The notes beneath the pieces are model-generated. The model did no database searches, was not told where the DNA came from, and saw nothing but the letters and a program-made list of their open reading frames with translations. Source: an uncultured Sphingobacteriales bacterium (GTDB taxonomy: Bacteria > Bacteroidota > Bacteroidia > Chitinophagales > Chitinophagaceae). Taken from it: a DNA stretch of 64,000 nt. The stretch lies in the NCBI GenBank assembly GCA_937991535.1, contig CALKHN010000013.1:186001-250000 (forward strand), given 5' to 3'. The translations under genes were made by a program, and so were the position numbers. Every line of letters starts with the position of its first letter. The first letter of the stretch is position 1. Of this stretch, positions 1 to 6,896 are shown piece after piece.

Positions 1-647
1 AGAGCCCCACCCAGGTGCGCCCAATGGGCTACATTATCGCCGGCAGAATTGCGAACACCCAAAAAGAATTCCATAGCCGCATACATCAACACAAACCATT
101 TGGCTTTAATGGGTATAAAAAAGTATAAATAGATAAGGCTGTTGGGAAAGAGATAGCCGAACGCGGCAAGACAGCCAAAGATAGCACCGGAAGCACCAAC
201 AGTAGCGGTATTGATCTTAAAATTGGGTGAGTACAAAAGGTCGGCCTGCTGATCCGGAGACAAAGAATTAAAAAGCTCCATGATGGGTACGTTTTCAAAA
301 TACAAAACGCCCAAATGCAATAACCCTGCTCCTAAACCACAGGCCATATAAAAAATCAGAAATCTTTTTGCGCCCCAGTAGTTTTCCAATACGTTACCAA
401 ACATCCACAACGCAAACATATTAAAGAAAATATGACCAAAACTTCCATGCATGAAAAGGTGTGTTACCAATTGATGCGGCCGGAAATAAACCGAATGCAC
501 GTCATGCAGTGCAAAAAGATTTTCAAGTGAAACCATTCCGGTTTGCTGAAAAGTTACCTGCGCCAAAAAAACCAATCCGTTGATAATCAGTAAATTTTTT
601 ACAACCATTGGCAATACCTGGAAGCCACCCGGACGAAATTCTGTCAT
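1..647 (-). CDS. Rhomboid family intramembrane serine protease (3' end outside window)
   Basis: Membrane-embedded serine protease that cleaves transmembrane substrates. I translated it from the ATG at 645-647; 215 codons are visible and the C-terminus lies beyond the window. The protein shows the rhomboid core: a hydrophobic first helix (VVKNLLIINGLVFLAQV), the conserved HLFMHGSFGHIFFNMFALW segment with its paired histidines and asparagine, the catalytic-serine motif GASGAIFG, and near the edge the catalytic-histidine helix AHWAHLGGAL. Seeing both the serine and the histidine of the dyad argues for an active protease rather than a pseudoprotease. It is 84 bases downstream of rlmD on the same strand and may be co-transcribed with it. 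The physiological substrate cannot be told from sequence. Confidence 0.93.
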   Translation of the reverse strand, partial: MTEFRPGGFQVLPMVVKNLLIINGLVFLAQVTFQQTGMVSLENLFALHDVHSVYFRPHQLVTHLFMHGSFGHIFFNMFALWMFGNVLENYWGAKRFLIFYMACGLGAGLLHLGVLYFENVPIMELFNSLSPDQQADLLYSPNFKINTATVGASGAIFGCLAAFGYLFPNSLIYLYFFIPIKAKWFVLMYAAMEFFLGVRNSAGDNVAHWAHLGGA

Positions 648-731
648 AATTATTCAATTGATTACGATGCGAAAATAAACCATGGCTGATAATAAACCTT
701 ATAGTATGGCCGGATGCCTTAAGCTATAACA

Positions 732-2162
732 TTATCTTAGTTTTAACTGAACTACATTTTCTATATGATGGGTATGTGGAAACATGTCTACAGGCTGTAC
801 TTTTGTTACCTCATATTTTTCATGCAGCAATTGCAGGTCCCTGGCCTGCGTAGCACTATTACAACTTACATATACTACCACCGGCGCCTGCATTTCCAAT
901 ATTTTCCGAACTAATTTATCGTGCATGCCGGCGCGTGGCGGATCGGTAATAATCACATCTGGTTTTCCATGCTCCGCAAAAAAAGTATCATTGCAAATGT
1001 CAATTACATCACCCGCAAAAAAACCGGCATGGCCTATATTGTTCAACAAGGCGTTTTCTTTTGCATCGGCTATGGCCTCGGGTACCAGTTCCACTCCTAT
1101 TACTTTTTTTGCTTGTTTGCTTACAAAAATACCAATGCTGCCCGTGCCGCAATACAGGTCATATACCGTTTCACTGCCCGTTAATTCAGCAAATTCCCTG
1201 GCTACCTTGTATAATTTTTCACCCTGACGGCTATTGGTTTGAAAAAAGGACTTCGGACTTATTCTGAATTGAAAATCTTCGAGCCATTCTGTAATATATC
1301 CTTTACCATAATATATTTCAGGTTCCAAATCGTATATGCTGTCATTTTTCTTTGCATTGATGGTATACAACAGGGTAGTAACGGAAGGAACCCGCGCCAG
1401 CAAATGATCCATTAACTTTTGCTGCTCTGTCTTTTCTTCATATGCCAAACAAATATTTACCATTACCTCGCCCGTAGTGCATACCCGTATAATGAGGTTA
1501 CGCAGCCAGCCGGTGTGCCGGCGGATATCATAAAAAGCATAGCCCTGCTGCATCGCGAAATCGCGTATCGTGTTTTTTACCGCATTGGTGGGTTCTTCCA
1601 TCAGGTGGCAGGTGGTAATATCAATGACTTTATCAAAAATACGCGGCACATGAAAGCCCAGCGCCGGGTCTTCTTTTCTTTCGGCGCGGGGTTGTAGTGG
1701 CGAGGGATCATTTTGTATTTCCTCCCATGTTTTATACCTGTGGTTGCTGAAAGTAAATTCCAATTTATTGCGGTAGCGTACGGTTTTATCGCAGCCCAGG
1801 ATAGGCATTACAGGTGGCAAATGGATCTGTCCCAGCCTGCGAAGATTTTGCTCTACTTCATTTTGCTTATATGCCAGTTGCTTATCATAAGGCAGCATTT
1901 GCCATTTGCATCCTCCGCAAATTCCAAAATGACTGCAAAAAGGTGCTGTTCTGTTCGCAGACAAGGTATGTATACGAATAGCTTTTCCCTCTGCCCAGTC
2001 TTTTTTACTTTTTCCCAGCAATACATCCACCACATCGCCGGGAACCGCTCCCTCAATAAAAATAACTTTGCCATTAACCCTGCTCAGTGATTTTCCTTCC
2101 GCCGCGTAATCCTCCACCAGCAAGTGCTGCAGTACCTGGTTTTTATTGTTTTTTCTGCTCAT
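732..2162 (-). CDS. rlmD: 23S rRNA (uracil-5-)-methyltransferase, RlmD/RumA type
   Basis: SAM-dependent methyltransferase that makes 5-methyluridine in 23S rRNA. With the start chosen here it has 476 residues. An N-terminal TRAM domain (about 10-65) is followed by an iron-sulfur cluster motif C76-x5-C82-x2-C85, with a further cysteine in the DITTCHL stretch. The C-terminal Rossmann domain carries YDLYCGTGSIG (SAM site), TDPPRAG, and the nucleophile motif VVYVSCNSATQARDL. An in-frame start 41 codons upstream exists, but I prefer the ATG at 2160-2162: the family alignment begins near it, and a perfect TACTTTTG promoter box sits only 6 bases upstream, so the longer reading would lie upstream of the transcription start. 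RlmD versus another RumA-family paralogue (for example RlmCD-like) is not settled by sequence alone. Confidence 0.9.
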   Translation of the reverse strand: MSRKNNKNQVLQHLLVEDYAAEGKSLSRVNGKVIFIEGAVPGDVVDVLLGKSKKDWAEGKAIRIHTLSANRTAPFCSHFGICGGCKWQMLPYDKQLAYKQNEVEQNLRRLGQIHLPPVMPILGCDKTVRYRNKLEFTFSNHRYKTWEEIQNDPSPLQPRAERKEDPALGFHVPRIFDKVIDITTCHLMEEPTNAVKNTIRDFAMQQGYAFYDIRRHTGWLRNLIIRVCTTGEVMVNICLAYEEKTEQQKLMDHLLARVPSVTTLLYTINAKKNDSIYDLEPEIYYGKGYITEWLEDFQFRISPKSFFQTNSRQGEKLYKVAREFAELTGSETVYDLYCGTGSIGIFVSKQAKKVIGVELVPEAIADAKENALLNNIGHAGFFAGDVIDICNDTFFAEHGKPDVIITDPPRAGMHDKLVRKILEMQAPVVVYVSCNSATQARDLQLLHEKYEVTKVQPVDMFPHTHHIENVVQLKLR

Positions 2163-2168
2163 GAACCG

Positions 2169-2176
2169 CAAAAGTA
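2169..2176 (-). promoter_or_regulatory. -7 promoter box TACTTTTG of rlmD
   Basis: Perfect match to the Bacteroidota -7 consensus TAnnTTTG on the minus strand. Six bases (CGGTTC) separate it from the rlmD ATG, so transcription would begin at or next to the start codon. No clear -33 TTTG was identified. Confidence 0.55.
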
Positions 2177-2395
2177 AGCGTTGTGCACCAAGCTTCATCC
2201 AATCCTGCAGCCAATCCTCATCTTCAGGTGCAAAAATTTCATCTGTTTTGCATTCAGGTACCGCGCCAATTTTGAAGGCCAACAATGCAGAAAATTTGTC
2301 TTTGCTTAAAGAAAGAACACGGATAGATCAGTCCGGAAAATAAAAGTTAAGAAAAAATTAATTTTATAAGAATAATACTGTAGATTTGGCACCGA

Positions 2396-2580
2396 AATAA
2401 AAAAAAGAAGGTCTTCTGTAGAAACAGATGACCTCTAACGATTGCTTGCCATATGAAAATTCTTAATAAGTCTTGTTCTGTACATGATTGCAGTGTTCCT
2501 GCTTTCATATAGATGCCTCTAACACTTGCCAGTTTCCTGCTTCACAATTGCTTGCCTTTTTCTCTTTCCTCATTTGCTGA
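2396..2580 (-). ncRNA. Unidentified small RNA candidate with own promoter and terminator
   Basis: The 390-base gap between rlmD and the next gene is not empty. On the minus strand it holds a promoter-like TTTG-N20-TACTTTTA and, about 180 bases on, a hairpin followed by eight U. The predicted transcript has internal order: GCAAGCAAT occurs twice, GAAGCAGGAAAC and GAAAGCAGGAAC form a direct repeat, GCAG-GAACA-CTGC can form a small hairpin, and ATATGAAA can pair with TTTCATAT across the middle. The size and architecture resemble a 6S-like or other housekeeping RNA, but I do not recognise the family. The only ORF seen is 22 codons. This is inference from signals and needs a covariance search. Confidence 0.4.
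2399..2434 (-). terminator. Intrinsic terminator of the minus-strand small transcript
   Basis: Arms 2409-2419 and 2424-2434 pair over 11 positions with a single mismatch and an AGAA/TTCT tetraloop. On the minus strand the stem is followed by a run of eight T (2399-2406). No gene on that strand between it and the upstream promoter needs a terminator, which is why the small RNA is proposed. Confidence 0.65.
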
Positions 2581-2582
2581 TG

Positions 2583-2614
2583 TAAAAGTAGTACACGAAT
2601 TTTTGCCCTGCAAA
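2583..2614 (-). promoter_or_regulatory. Promoter-like TTTG-N20-TACTTTTA
   Basis: On the minus strand TTTG (2614-2611) is followed after 20 bases by TACTTTTA (2590-2583), one base away from the TAnnTTTG consensus. Element spacing fits Bacteroidota sigma-A promoters. It would start a transcript near 2577 that runs to the terminator at about 2399. Confidence 0.45.
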
Positions 2615-2700
2615 ACAAGTTGTTCGTAATTTTATCATGCCAAAAAGGGGTGTAGTAATACAAAACCCTTTGTGGCACTGTGTTTCAGGAAATTTTTATT

Positions 2701-4287
2701 ATGATGCCCAACAGTTTTACAGATGCTTTATTTCAACTGGTCCGTTCTCTTGAAAAATCGGAGAAAAGACATTTTAAACTCTATATAAAAAGAAGTTCAG
2801 GCAAAGAAGACCTGAAGATCATCCAATTGTTTGATGCTTTGGAAAAACTGCATGAATACGATGAAAAACTGCTGCTTACAAAACTTAAAGGCGTTACCAA
2901 ACCGCAATTGGCGAATTTAAAAACGCACTTATACAAACAACTTTTATCAAGTCTGCGCCTGCTTAAAACCACGGAAAACACCGATCTGCAACTGAGTGAA
3001 CACCTCGATCACGCCCGTTTATTGTATAACAAGGGGCTGAAGATTCAAAGTCTCAGGATTTTGGAAAAAGCCAAGGAATTGGCCAAAGCCAATCAGAAGT
3101 TCAATTTTTTAGCGCAGGTTATTTCGCTTGAAAAGAAAATAGAGACACTGCATATTACCCGCAGTTCACTTGAGAAAACAGAGCAGCTCACCTCCGAAGC
3201 ATTGGCCATCAGCGCTCACATTGACAGGGTAACGCGGTTATCTAACCTGGCGTTGTTGCTTTACCGCTGGTATGTAAAATTCGGACATGCCCGTAATGTG
3301 GAGGATGAGAAGGACATCAGAGCATTTTTCAAAAGCAATATCCCCAGCGATATCCAGGCCATAAACGGCTTTTACGAAAACCTTTACCTCTATCAAAGTT
3401 ATTGCTGGTATGCCTTTATACGCCAGGATTTCCTGATGTATTACCGTTACAGTGAAAAATGGATCAATTTATTCGAAGCGCACTCCACTATGATCGCTGT
3501 GGAAACAGGCCACTACATAAAGGGTATGCACAATTTGCTGAACGCCCATTTTGATCTGCGCAATTACAGAAAATTCCAGGGCACCCTGCACCGGTTTGAA
3601 GCATTTGCTGAAACACCCGTTGCCAGGCATCACGACAATTTTCGCATCCACACTTCCATCTACATTAATGTTGCCCGCGTAAACTGGCACCTGATGACAG
3701 GAACTTTTAAAGAAGGGTTGGCGCTGATACCCGGAATAGAAGCTAACCTTAAGGAATACGCGCTTTATGTAGACAGGCACCGTATACTGGTTTTTAACTA
3801 CAAGATCGCCACTTTGTATTTTGGCGCCGAACAATACGAGAATGCCATTGATTACCTTCAGAAAATAATCAATGGTCCGCTTGATCTCCGCAACGATTTA
3901 CAATGCTATGCCCGGCTGATGCACCTGATGGCGCATTACGAACTGGGTAATGACGAGATCATTGAATCGCTTATAAAGTCCGTTTACCGGTTCATGGCCA
4001 AAATGAAAAACCTCACCGTCGTTGAAGAAGAGATGTTTCGGTTTTTACGCAGCTCATTTCATGTTTCGCCACGCCAGTTAAAACCTGAGCTGGAAAAATT
4101 TCTGTACAAAATAAAGCACCTTGAGAAAAACCGTTTCGAAACCCGTGCTTTTGCCTACTTAGATGTTATTTCCTGGGTGGAAAGCAAAGTATATGGCAAA
4201 CCACTGGCTGCTATTATCCATGAGAAGCACCTGCAAAGCAGCCGCAGTGCAGTTAAAAGGGCTAAAGTATTGCATGAAGCTTCCTGA
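2701..4287 (+). CDS. Conserved helical-repeat protein of unknown function
   Basis: I do not recognise a named family. The 528-residue product is almost wholly alpha-helical by composition, rich in Leu, Lys, Glu and Tyr, with recurring paired-helix segments (for example ARLLYNKGLKIQSLRILEKA and FGAEQYENAIDYLQKI) that look like a TPR-type solenoid. No signal peptide, membrane segment or catalytic motif is visible, so it is probably a cytoplasmic scaffold. I chose the first of two adjacent ATG codons (2701 and 2704); the frame is open seven codons further upstream. It stands alone: 390 bases of non-coding DNA precede it and a repeat-bearing gap follows. Proteins of this kind are, from memory, common and uncharacterised in Chitinophagaceae. 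Confidence 0.75.
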   Translation: MMPNSFTDALFQLVRSLEKSEKRHFKLYIKRSSGKEDLKIIQLFDALEKLHEYDEKLLLTKLKGVTKPQLANLKTHLYKQLLSSLRLLKTTENTDLQLSEHLDHARLLYNKGLKIQSLRILEKAKELAKANQKFNFLAQVISLEKKIETLHITRSSLEKTEQLTSEALAISAHIDRVTRLSNLALLLYRWYVKFGHARNVEDEKDIRAFFKSNIPSDIQAINGFYENLYLYQSYCWYAFIRQDFLMYYRYSEKWINLFEAHSTMIAVETGHYIKGMHNLLNAHFDLRNYRKFQGTLHRFEAFAETPVARHHDNFRIHTSIYINVARVNWHLMTGTFKEGLALIPGIEANLKEYALYVDRHRILVFNYKIATLYFGAEQYENAIDYLQKIINGPLDLRNDLQCYARLMHLMAHYELGNDEIIESLIKSVYRFMAKMKNLTVVEEEMFRFLRSSFHVSPRQLKPELEKFLYKIKHLEKNRFETRAFAYLDVISWVESKVYGKPLAAIIHEKHLQSSRSAVKRAKVLHEAS

Positions 4288-4305
4288 TCCTGTTGCGGGC
4301 AATCA

Positions 4306-4397
4306 GCTATGAGCCCTTGGCTTTCAGTGAGTAACCACTAATCACAGGATGATTCTTTTGCTCATAGCCCATAGTCAAGGCTGATGGCTAACAGCCC
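4306..4397 (+). repeat. Interspersed palindromic repeat, copy 1
   Basis: The gap between the helical-repeat gene and the DnaJ gene contains a perfect 9-base inverted repeat, GCTATGAGC (4306-4314) and GCTCATAGC (4360-4368), then GGCTGATGGCTAACAGCC (4379-4396). The block GCTGATGGCTAACAGC recurs at 24308-24323, and CTGAAAGC/CTCAC pieces recur there and at 59522-59554, so this is one copy of a dispersed intergenic family. Confidence 0.6.
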
Positions 4398-4465
4398 GAC
4401 ACTTCTTTTCCAATCTATTCTTTTAGTAAATTTATCCCGGTTTAATAACCTATATATGTTCATTT

Positions 4466-5368
4466 ATGGAATTCATTGACTATTATAAGATACTTGGACT
4501 GGATAAAACCGCCAGCGCAGGGGATATTAAAAAAGCCTACCGGAAATTAGCTCGCCAATATCATCCCGATCTTAACCCGAACGATAAGAACGCGAATAAA
4601 AAATTTCAGCAGGTTAATGAAGCGAACGAAGTACTGAGCGACCCTGAAAAAAGAAAAAAATACGATCAGTACGGACAGAACTGGCAGCATGCAGATGCAT
4701 ATGAAAAAGCGAAACGTCAACAGCAGGAAGCTGGTGATTCGGGTTTCGGCTCATATGGACAACAGGAAACTTTTGGCGGAGATTTTTCTTCCGGGGATTT
4801 TTCGGACTTTTTTAATTCCATGTTTGGAGGAAGTGCGCGAAGTGGCAGAAGCGAGGTTAAATTCCGGGGTCAGGATTATAATGCTGAACTGCAAATAAGT
4901 TTAAAGGAAGCGTACAGCACACACCAGCGCGTTTTCACGATCAATAATAAAAACATCCGCATTACCATCCCTGCCGGCATTGCCAACGGGCAAACCATTA
5001 AGCTCAAAGGGCATGGCGGGCCGGGGGTGAACGGGGGTCCGCCCGGCGACCTGTACATCACATTTAACATTTCGGAAGATCCTGTTTTTAAACGGCTGGG
5101 GGATGATCTGTATGCTACCGTGGAACTCGATCTGTATACCGCTTTGCTTGGCGGAGAAAAAACAATAGATACCCTTGATAGCAAAGTAAAATTAAAAGTG
5201 AAACCCGAAACGCAAAATGGCACCAGAACAAGATTAAAGGGAAAAGGATTCCCGGTATACAAAAAAGAAGGATCCTATGGCGATTTGATTATAACATGGT
5301 TTATTAAAATACCGGTTAACCTTACCGAAAAGCAAAAGGACTTATTCAGGGAATTGTCTCAATCTTAA
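4466..5368 (+). CDS. cbpA: DnaJ-family co-chaperone, CbpA type
   Basis: Hsp40 co-chaperone that stimulates DnaK ATPase. The J domain covers residues 5-70 with the essential HPD at 33-35. A Gly/Ser/Phe-rich linker (about 75-130) follows, then the two beta-sandwich client-binding domains (about 135-300) with the typical GxANGQTIKLKGHGGPG and GDLYITFNI motifs. The CxxCxGxG zinc fingers of classical DnaJ are absent, so this is a type II, CbpA-like protein; at 300 residues it has the usual length. The next gene, 15 bases downstream, encodes a CbpM-like modulator, which is the normal partner and supports the assignment. Curved-DNA binding, known for E. coli CbpA, cannot be inferred here. Confidence 0.92.
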   Translation: MEFIDYYKILGLDKTASAGDIKKAYRKLARQYHPDLNPNDKNANKKFQQVNEANEVLSDPEKRKKYDQYGQNWQHADAYEKAKRQQQEAGDSGFGSYGQQETFGGDFSSGDFSDFFNSMFGGSARSGRSEVKFRGQDYNAELQISLKEAYSTHQRVFTINNKNIRITIPAGIANGQTIKLKGHGGPGVNGGPPGDLYITFNISEDPVFKRLGDDLYATVELDLYTALLGGEKTIDTLDSKVKLKVKPETQNGTRTRLKGKGFPVYKKEGSYGDLIITWFIKIPVNLTEKQKDLFRELSQS

Positions 5369-5383
5369 TACTAAATCATTTTT

Positions 5384-5683
5384 ATGTCAAATATCGAAGA
5401 CCTGATCACGCCTGAAGAATGTTGCATACATTATAATATTGAGCTAACCTTTATACAGGCGCTGAATGAGTATGGACTGATTGAAATGATCTCTGTTGAA
5501 GAAAAGCAATTCATACCTAACGCCCGGCTCCAGGATCTGGAAAAGTTCATACGCATGCATTATGAGTTGGGTATTAATATGGAAGGAATTGACGCTATTG
5601 CACACCTGTTGCTTAAAGTGAAAAGTATGCAGGAAGAAATAGCTGAGCTTAAAAATAAATTACAAATAGGAAACGCCTATTAA
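5384..5683 (+). CDS. cbpM: Chaperone modulator CbpM
   Basis: A 99-residue MerR-like helical protein. The N-terminal part (ITPEECCIHYNIELTFIQALNEYGLI) matches the winged-helix start of CbpM, and the C-terminus (about 70-95) is a short coiled coil, MQEEIAELKNKLQ. CbpM binds the J domain of CbpA and blocks its co-chaperone activity. It begins 15 bases after the cbpA stop codon and is surely in the same operon. It lacks the effector domain of MerR regulators, so a role as a transcription factor is less likely than protein-protein control of CbpA. Confidence 0.85.
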   Translation: MSNIEDLITPEECCIHYNIELTFIQALNEYGLIEMISVEEKQFIPNARLQDLEKFIRMHYELGINMEGIDAIAHLLLKVKSMQEEIAELKNKLQIGNAY

Positions 5684-5692
5684 TCATTCCCA

Positions 5693-5872
5693 ATGAAAAA
5701 GCCGGCATTTTTTGTTATTTTTTCTTTTCTCATTCATTGCGTTTTTTCACAATCACCGGTAGTTGAATCCGGACTCATCTTTCCCACCCAGGACAAGCGT
5801 ATTCATGGCAGCACACTGGTAGCATTACCCAATGGCGATTATTTAGCAGCCTGGTATTATGGAAGAAAATAA
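5693..5872 (+). pseudogene. N-terminal stump of a secreted sialidase/BNR-type protein
   Basis: A 59-codon reading frame starts with a clear signal peptide (MKKPAFFVIFSFLIHCVFSQ) and continues with VVESGLIFPTQ, HGSTLVALPNGDYLAAWYYG and then a stop. The block around HGSTLVALPNGDYLAAW is the first blade of exo-alpha-sialidase/BNR-repeat proteins, which normally run to 350 residues or more. The frame stops at 5870-5872 and the aldolase gene begins 16 bases later, so the remaining blades are missing rather than frameshifted. I interpret it as a relic of an internal deletion that fused the 5' end of the gene to the region before the aldolase gene. A functional 40-residue secreted peptide is possible but less likely. 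Confidence 0.75.
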
Positions 5873-5887
5873 TGAAATAATATACAT

Positions 5888-6703
5888 ATGGACCTGTTGC
5901 AAAAATTAAAAAGCGAACAAAATATTTACGGCACTTGTTTTACCTCGATATCGCCGGGCTGGCCACTGGTTTTTAAAAAAGCCGGGCTTGATTTTGCCTT
6001 TATTGATACCGAGCATACCGCAGTGAACCGGGCTGATATGGCAAGGATGTGCCAGATCATGCAGGCATACGGCATCACCCCCATTGTGCGCATCCCATCT
6101 CCCGATCCTTATTTAGCCTGCCAGTGCATTGATGGCGGCGCCAAAGGCGTTATTGCACCTTACTTAGAATCGGTTGAACAGATCAGGGAATTGACAGGCG
6201 CCACAAAATTCCGTCCGCTCAAAGGAGAAATATTGCAAAAGGTATTGAACGGAGAACATGTGCTGTCCGCGGAAATGAAGGCCTATTTAGATAATTACAA
6301 CAAGGGTAATATATGTATCGCCAATATTGAAAGCGTGCCAGCCATGAATAAGCTGGATGACTTATTAAGTGTGCCGGGATTAGATGCCGTATTTATAGGT
6401 CCGCACGACCTGTCTGTCAGCCTCGGCATACCCGAACAATACGATCATCCTGCATTTGAAAAAGCGGTTAAGCATATCATCCATACCACAAGAAACAAGG
6501 GATTGTCCATAGCGATCCACTTTTCACTTGAACCGGAGCGCCAGGTGAAATGGATCAAAGAAGGTGTAAACATTGTAGTGCACAGTACAGACATTGCCTT
6601 GTTCAGTCAAAAGCTACAGGCCGATATAAGCGCTATCAAAAAAGCGGTTGGCGACAACATAGCAGATAAAGTTTCAGCACAGGAAGAAGTACCGGTGGTG
6701 TAG
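5888..6703 (+). CDS. HpcH/HpaI family class II aldolase
   Basis: Metal-dependent pyruvate aldolase of the HpcH/HpaI superfamily, 271 residues, the normal length. The residues expected in the active site are all present: H43 (DTEHT), R68 (VRIP), E148 (NIESVPA, metal ligand) and D174 (IGPHDLSVSLG, metal ligand). Members cleave 2-keto-4-hydroxy acids, among them 4-hydroxy-2-oxoheptanedioate, 2-keto-3-deoxyrhamnonate and 2-keto-3-deoxygalactarate, to pyruvate and an aldehyde. The substrate cannot be assigned, but a Gfo/Idh/MocA sugar oxidoreductase follows and the truncated sialidase-like gene precedes, so sugar-acid breakdown is a fair guess. The ATG at 5888 directly follows the stump of the deleted gene, so the original promoter context may have changed. 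Confidence 0.88.
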   Translation: MDLLQKLKSEQNIYGTCFTSISPGWPLVFKKAGLDFAFIDTEHTAVNRADMARMCQIMQAYGITPIVRIPSPDPYLACQCIDGGAKGVIAPYLESVEQIRELTGATKFRPLKGEILQKVLNGEHVLSAEMKAYLDNYNKGNICIANIESVPAMNKLDDLLSVPGLDAVFIGPHDLSVSLGIPEQYDHPAFEKAVKHIIHTTRNKGLSIAIHFSLEPERQVKWIKEGVNIVVHSTDIALFSQKLQADISAIKKAVGDNIADKVSAQEEVPVV

Positions 6704-6811
6704 GTTATTTATGGTTTGTGGTTTATCGTTAGACCCTTCCTGCGTCAGGGTGACAAGCAGTGGATTGTTGATTCGGCTTCATTTTAAATGCTCAATAGCG
6801 TTACTACTGTT

Positions 6812-6856
6812 TGTCATGCTAAGCCTGCCCGCCGCGGCGGGGCACGAAGCATCTGT
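6812..6856 (+). repeat. Intergenic REP-like palindrome
   Basis: In the 193-base gap between the aldolase and the oxidoreductase, GTCATGCTAAGCC and CGAAGCATCTGT flank a GC-rich near-palindrome TGCCCGCCGCGGCGGGGCA (6826-6844). Arms TGCCC and GGGCA pair with one bulged G. This layout is familiar from dispersed repeats in Chitinophagaceae genomes; that family link is from memory. Confidence 0.55.
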
Positions 6857-6896
6857 CTATTTGGCTCCCGGTCCTTTTCATCATTAACACAAACAT

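Noticed and set aside
2441..2570. Repeated GCAAGCAAT words as a possible CRISPR array
   Set aside because: Only two copies, no regular spacing, no cas genes in the window.
2505..2580. RNase P-like GAGGAAAG at the start of the small RNA candidate
   Set aside because: The following conserved CCGG and the other RNase P core segments are missing, and the unit is far too short.
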